Of a stretch of DNA of 64,000 bases, positions 59,252 through 64,000 are shown piece by piece; positions within the stretch are counted from its first letter, which is position 1; every line of letters begins with the position of its first letter. The DNA is from Silene latifolia (lineage: Eukaryota > Streptophyta > Magnoliopsida > Caryophyllales > Caryophyllaceae). The translations under genes and the position numbers were made by a program. The notes under the pieces are model-generated. The model made no database searches, had not been told where the DNA came from, and saw only the letters and a program-made list of their open reading frames with translations. Where the stretch lies: the NCBI RefSeq assembly GCF_048544455.1, contig NC_133534.1, positions 39,308,217-39,372,216 of the forward strand. The letters are read 5' to 3'.

Positions 59252-60249
59252 TGATACCGTCGTTTTAGTACCAAAAATAAATGCCTAAGACTACTAACAG
59301 AAGTTAGCGGAAGTAGGGTCGATCTCCACAGGGAGACTATTATATCTATCTGCTAATCTAAGTCTGTCCGGTAACAAATGGGAGTTTTAAATTTATTTCT
59401 AAACTAAAAGTGGTTAAGGCAAGGGAATAAGAGAAAAGAGAAATAAAAGCAAGGATGAGCAAAGTATATGATCAGATAAAGAGAAGTATGCTAGGAAATC
59501 GGTTCACCATGGCAATTAATCAACTCAGTCGTAAATAGCTCAGACGATCTAATGTGAGAAGGGCAAGGGAAAAGTCCTTCCGGTCCGTTATCCACCCTAG
59601 ATTACAACTAACTTAACTTCCGTCTTCATTAGGGTAGTCCACTATTCATAACAGGTCTGTTCATTCCAATCTTCCGATCCAGCATTGAATTTAACCAATT
59701 TAACGGGTTTAGAAGCGTGCACTCAACTAAACGATTACAGTTATTTTGTTAATGAGACAGTTTTCACAATTTAATCATCTAACCTATTTACAACATCGTC
59801 AACTCACTACCATGGCTCCCCTAATCCTAACATAAAGGAATTTAGCTACTCATGTTATTAATGACATAAACAATAATAGCATTGAATAAACTAAAGAAAG
59901 GTATGATAGATGAATAATAAGGATGAAGCATAAATTACTAAAAAGAATAATAAAACAAAGATGAGAGAACAAGGATTAAGAGCAAACAAAACAATTAAAT
60001 TAAGAGTAAAGTATAAAGAAGGATTACAAAGTTTAGATCCGGAATTAAGAGGCAAAGCAACGCAAGAGAGAAAGTTCCAGCAGTGATTAAGAGAAAGAGA
60101 GTAATTAAGCGTAGTGTAATGTTGTATTTTAACCTAATGACGTCTTCCTTATATAGGGAAGAGATTATTAACTAAAACAATAACAAATCACGGAATATAA
60201 TCCCGTGTAAATAAGCATAGTCACTCGATCGAGGCATTTGAAATCTCTC
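59252..60249 (-). repeat. Athila-type LTR, truncated
   Basis: Starts TGATACCGTCG and shares the GGTCGATCTCCACAGGGAG block and layout with the Athila-B and Athila-C LTRs. It is about 1 kb and is cut at 60249 by the Tekay LTR, losing the end that would read GTATCA. It contains one palindrome (60222-60234) where others have a cluster. Confidence 0.7.
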
Positions 60250-61448
60250 TGTAACACCCCCATATACAGAGGAGCCTTAACTAGGCCTTCCTTAACATAT
60301 AAGGGCGTTACCATCTCGGTTGCCCGAGGATAGTAATAATCAAGTGTCGATAAAAGAACTATTAAGTTAGTTTACAAGCCATCTATCCAACTAATGATAT
60401 AAAAGATACAACTCAAAGAGACTACTTGCTATAATTATTAAATCTCGTGGCGACTCATCCCTGCTCGGACCCAGCTAGCAACCACATCAACACCTGCTAA
60501 GACAGACTGCTCACCATAGGAGATCACGGCAGACACATAAACAAACAAGACAACCACACAAGGTCAGTACTGAGATAAGACACAACCAAGTTAACCACAA
60601 CTAACAAAACAACACAATACAATCAATCACAATCAGATACTCCACTCCATCTCCGTCACCGATCGTCCACCTTTGGACCACCGCGGTGGGGGACCGCACT
60701 GTTCCCATCTAAGCTCCGCTCATCATACAGAGCGATAACCCTGTCCCATTAATGTGCACATCCCCTTCCGTGGCGGGTTCCACGAAGGGCGAAACTAGGG
60801 CGTGAAGCCACTCCCGCAAGTGACTCCACTCAGCCGAGAACGCATCTCGAGAACCACAGACAAACAATCACAATCACAATCACAACATCGTCTGAATACC
60901 GTCACACAACCGCAATCACAGCACAACAACAACGATACAACGATCGACACACTAGATTATCTACAGAAACTGAGTAGGCGAACCTACCTTTACGCAACCG
61001 CAACCAATCCACGCCGACCCATGCCATAACCAGCAACCAAGCAAAGCCTATAAGGAGAAACCCGGCAAAAGACCGCTACCCGACCCAAGCTACGCTCTCC
61101 TAAGGCACAAGGACCTTCAAAGGGCTTCCATGGAGGTTTTGTGGTGAAGGGAAGGAAAGAGGCGATCGATGGATGGAAGAAATGAGGCGGAAATGATTTG
61201 CGGATTTAACAAAACGCGATATAAAACCCTCGCCGCAAACTCGATACTCGATCGAGTACCCAACCTACTCGATCGAGTAGCCCCTACTCGATCGAGTACC
61301 TAAGCTACTCGATCGAGTAGCCTCTACTCTATCGAGTACCACTCCCAACACGTAACCCAAGATAACTTTGGCACGTCTTTCTAGACTATTCCCGCTCCCA
61401 AGGTCGGCCAACACCGGTCAAAGGATCTCCAAAAGGGCGGGTATTACG
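60250..61448 (-). repeat. Tekay-type 3' LTR
   Basis: 1199 bp. Plus strand starts TGTAACACCCCCATA and ends GGGTATTACG; the last base pair of the normal CA end is mutated. Read on the minus strand it parallels 51691-52955 and 4424-5337. Confidence 0.8.
61245..61338. repeat. Palindrome cluster in the minus-strand Tekay LTR
   Basis: Four perfect TACTCGATCGAGTA units and one TACTCTATCGAGTA, with spacers alternating 7, 5, 7 and 5 bases. This is the most regular cluster in the window. Confidence 0.92.
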
Positions 61449-61470
61449 GTCTTCCCCCTTAAAAGAACTT
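61449..61470 (-). promoter_or_regulatory. Tekay polypurine tract
   Basis: The minus strand reads TTCTTTTAAGGGGGAAGA before the LTR, the conserved end of Tekay/Del elements, and the next bases form the GAACTTCGGGGACGAAGTTC inverted repeat usual there. This places the element body to the right, reading leftward. Confidence 0.8.
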
Positions 61471-62879
61471 CGTCCCCGAAGTTCAACTCACCTATCCCAA
61501 CATATAAGACAGGGAAAAACACGACACTGCTATTCTTCCCACTCGAGTCATGACTCCCCAGAAATACCATCCCCCCATGTCATCATCATCACTGTCTACG
61601 CTCTACTCGTAACGACTCTTACTACTATCATACGCACATTATCACCGTCAACCGTTACTCTCTATATATATAAAACATCACTTTCGCGATGCAAAGCACA
61701 ATCCACGATCACCCAACATATGGTAACAACTATCAGACTATCAATCCGGAACATGTCTCATATCAACTTTCATGCTGTACAACTAATGCTACCATGTTAC
61801 TCAACAACGTGGTTCAATTACGATTCATTGCACCATAACTATTTCTTCATGACCGCCCATTGAAATATACAACACATTCACTTATAGAACTAAAGTAATC
61901 ACATATACTTCGGAAATTTTGTAATTAAAACAAAACATAATACCAATACAATATTATAAACAAGCAAAATATAATTCAAAGCAGCCTTTTCCTTTCGCGA
62001 CATTACTCTTCCCCTCTAAAAAGGAACTTCGTCCCCAAAGTTCACCGTCAAAATCACAAGACACATTACCTATTACTTGTAGCATTACATTAGTTAAAAG
62101 CTATATTATTTGTTATGGACGTTACTTACTAACTATGTGCTTGATAACCTAGAAATCATACACAAATCACCCGAATAACTAGCCGCCGTTGATAAAGCAT
62201 GTTAACATTGTATGTCCAAATGTAAGAAAGGGTGTAACTTCCAAGGATAGATGGAAATATGGCATATGGAATATTAAAAACAACAAGAAATCATCACCAC
62301 TTCACTACTTGTTACAAATAGGTACATAGGAAACTCAAGCACGACTTCCAACATATAAAATTAACGGTTCCCAGATGTTATTAAGCACTAACAACCACGT
62401 TAAATATCAAACTTGTAATTATAAAACAATTGCACACTTTTAATTTTTGAAAACCTCCTGTAACAGTGCTACTCGATCGAGTATGTGAGGGTACTCGATC
62501 GAGTGCCATGCTACTCGATCGAGTGTCTTGGCTACTCGATCGAGTAGCCTGAGTTCACAATGCTTTCTCTCTTCCTTTCCTGCAGCTACTCGATAGAGTA
62601 CGGGGTACTCTGTCGAGTACCTACAGGCCCAGTTTCTTACACAACCTGTCATAAACCAACATATATATACATGACCGTCACATAAATTGAGTCGGGATGA
62701 TGCCCCGACTCCCAATCATCCTGCAATAAGGTCGAAATAGCAAATCCGGTCTTATGGCCAACAATACAAGTTCATAAACCGTGTCTCAATAAATGAAAAA
62801 CAACTACTAACATCTAACAATACTACCAACATCAACTACCATAAACAAAGATAAGAATAAGGAGTATCACCTCCTCCCT
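61471..62879. other. 3' region of the minus-strand Tekay-like element, decayed
   Basis: No chromodomain or pol end is recognisable where it is expected. A second, mutated copy of the polypurine/inverted block (CCTCTAAAAAGGAACTTCGT) is at 62015-62034. A palindrome cluster follows at 62470-62621. The frame over 62440-62715 is a product of that cluster. Confidence 0.5.
62470..62621. repeat. Palindrome cluster right of the Tekay LTR
   Basis: Four perfect CTCGATCGAG cores, then two variants (CTCGATAGAG, CTCTGTCGAG) after a 60-base gap. Confidence 0.88.
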
Positions 62880-64000
62880 GCTTCCGCCGATCAACCATCA
62901 CCTCATCATCACCCCCACCACCTCCAGGCATACCTGCACCCGATGAACCAACCCCGCATCAACTCCCCGCTCCCGCTCCCGGCTCACATACCATGGGGTC
63001 AATCCACCGTAGGCAAAGGACCGAGGTGTCCCCCCGTCGATTGTTCCACCCCGTAGGAATGGAAAACCCCGAGTAGTCCCCAACTCCACTCCACCAAACC
63101 GGGTGAGGTCCATCGGCCCCTATCCCCGAGTGTACGCCATCTCGTGCATGTTCCCGAGTGTCAAGGTAGATGACACTCGCTCGCTAAGTAGCCGGATCGC
63201 GTCTCCGGGTGTCGAGGTAAGGGTAGCACGGAGAGAGGATCGCTTCTTCTTTGTGGCGCTACGGCCGTGGCCTAGTCTCCGAGGCCCTCTCCCTCACTCG
63301 ACGGGGTCCTCTCCCCAACCTAGGTCTTTCCACCACCGCAACTCCCGCATTCTCGCCCCTTCGTCGGCTCCCGCATCACCTTGAGAATGGTGTCGTCGAT
63401 GAGATAGGTCTCGCACCGGTGGCGGGGTCTATCCTCATCCTCCTCCTCCTCCTCCTCATCGTCCACATCCACGACCACTACCGCCGACTCTAAGGGCTCC
63501 GTCGGTGGGAGGTGCTCGTGGAGCCGGAATTTTCATCCAACTCATGCCCCACACCCTCCACGCTAGGCTACCGTCGGCCAAGGTCCTCAACCATTTCAGG
63601 TCGAGATAGTAGTCACGGTCCATGGTAGGCACTGGGTAGCTAGAGGCACGTACTCCGAAGAAGCTTCAAAAGAGGTTAGCTTCTCGCCTAACCGAGTGGC
63701 GATAGCGCCACAACTCGTGTACCGGGAAGAGCGGAAGCCATCAAGGCAAGGGCAACACAAACTATAGAAGGAGCATTAAAGACCACTTTCCTGGCCCGCT
63801 CCGGCCGAGGTAAGACATCGAAGCAAGACCTCATGATTATTCGGGCCATCGATATCCTTTCGTCATAAAGGAGGTTCGAAAGAGAACGGAGAAAGACCCT
63901 CAAGGTAACATGTCGGACGTCATTAATCAAAGCATGTTGCTCGAGGTGGGAGCTTGCTTTCCGGTCGGACAAGGCATCGGGCGGCGAGACACCGCACTCT
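62880..64000 (-). pseudogene. Unidentified coding remnant(s), minus strand
   Basis: GC-richer than its surroundings. A minus-strand frame at 63688-63972 (HALINDVRHVTLRVFLRSLS, SMARIIMRSCFDVLP) stops at 63688. In a second frame, 63456-63719 reads HELWRYRHSVRREANLF, one TGA, then VPTMDRDYYLDLKWLRTLAD and GSLAWRVWGMSWMKIPAPR. A third piece at 62898-63113 is Gly/Arg-rich. The text looks protein-like, in shifted frames, and is probably one gene broken by frameshifts and continuing beyond 64000. I do not recognise the family. It may be an extra frame carried by a retroelement. Confidence 0.4.

Noticed and set aside
62440..62715. Open frame with repeated LDRV/SIEY words
   Set aside because: Produced by the palindrome cluster. 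The same words arise wherever the cluster is read in that phase.

Overview
This is a repeat-dominated stretch of a plant nuclear genome. It holds one recognisable host gene, a three-exon gene for the redox-loop-less chloroplast fructose-1,6-bisphosphatase (53708-56639). Nearly everything else is LTR retrotransposon plus one CACTA DNA transposon end. GT-AG introns, a chloroplast transit-like N-terminus and typical plant Copia, Tekay, Athila and Ogre/Tat families show a flowering plant. A eudicot, perhaps Caryophyllales, is my guess from overall family resemblance and is not proven. Layout, left to right. 1-4423 is the 5' end of a minus-strand Copia element (gag, leader, PBS, 5' LTR). It sits in a plus-strand Tekay-type Ty3/gypsy element (LTR 4424-5337, PBS, leader, gag 8249-8533), whose leader also holds the 3' end of a second Copia (5596 to about 7640). 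The Tekay gag is cut at 8533 by Athila-D (minus strand). Athila-D is cut by a giant Ogre/Tat element (11755-47757, perfect AGGAG target-site duplication). The Ogre leader is cut by Athila-B (14914-31688), and Athila-B gag is cut inside its zinc knuckle by Athila-C (22942-29371, perfect CCCTC duplication). This gives a five-level nest. 47763-52955 is a mosaic of an Athila-D remnant, a Tat-like LTR, Copia RT/LTR pieces and a Tekay LTR. 53708-56639 is the FBPase gene. 58207-59136 is a CACTA 5' end. 59137-64000 holds Tekay and Athila LTR pieces, the 3' end of a minus-strand Tekay-like element and unidentified coding remnants. Two features stand out. First, the Ogre element carries two antisense, intron-containing plant genes between pol and the 3' LTR: a DUF7745-like gene (38979-40509) with its own TATA box, and a seven-exon plant-mobile-domain (PMD) gene (41417-43768) whose coding exons are all a multiple of three long. 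Both are decayed by stop codons. Second, short palindromic modules are amplified in pairs or clusters. ACTCGATCGAGT and close variants occur in fourteen places in Athila and Tekay LTRs, 3' regions, leader and even open frames. A different module (imperfect GCAGCA..TGCTGC plus CCTCTTCC, repeated at 30-31 bp) occurs as eight pairs in the Ogre element. How the genes relate: almost all retroelement proteins here are broken, so this is a fossil record rather than an active system. Exceptions that stay open are the Copia gag at the left edge, the single 363-codon frame of the non-autonomous Athila-C, and the FBPase gene. Athila-C lacks pol and, if it moved recently, would need proteins from a relative. 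All coordinates of element ends were read by eye from TG/CA termini, PBS, PPT and target duplications. No alignment or database search was run.
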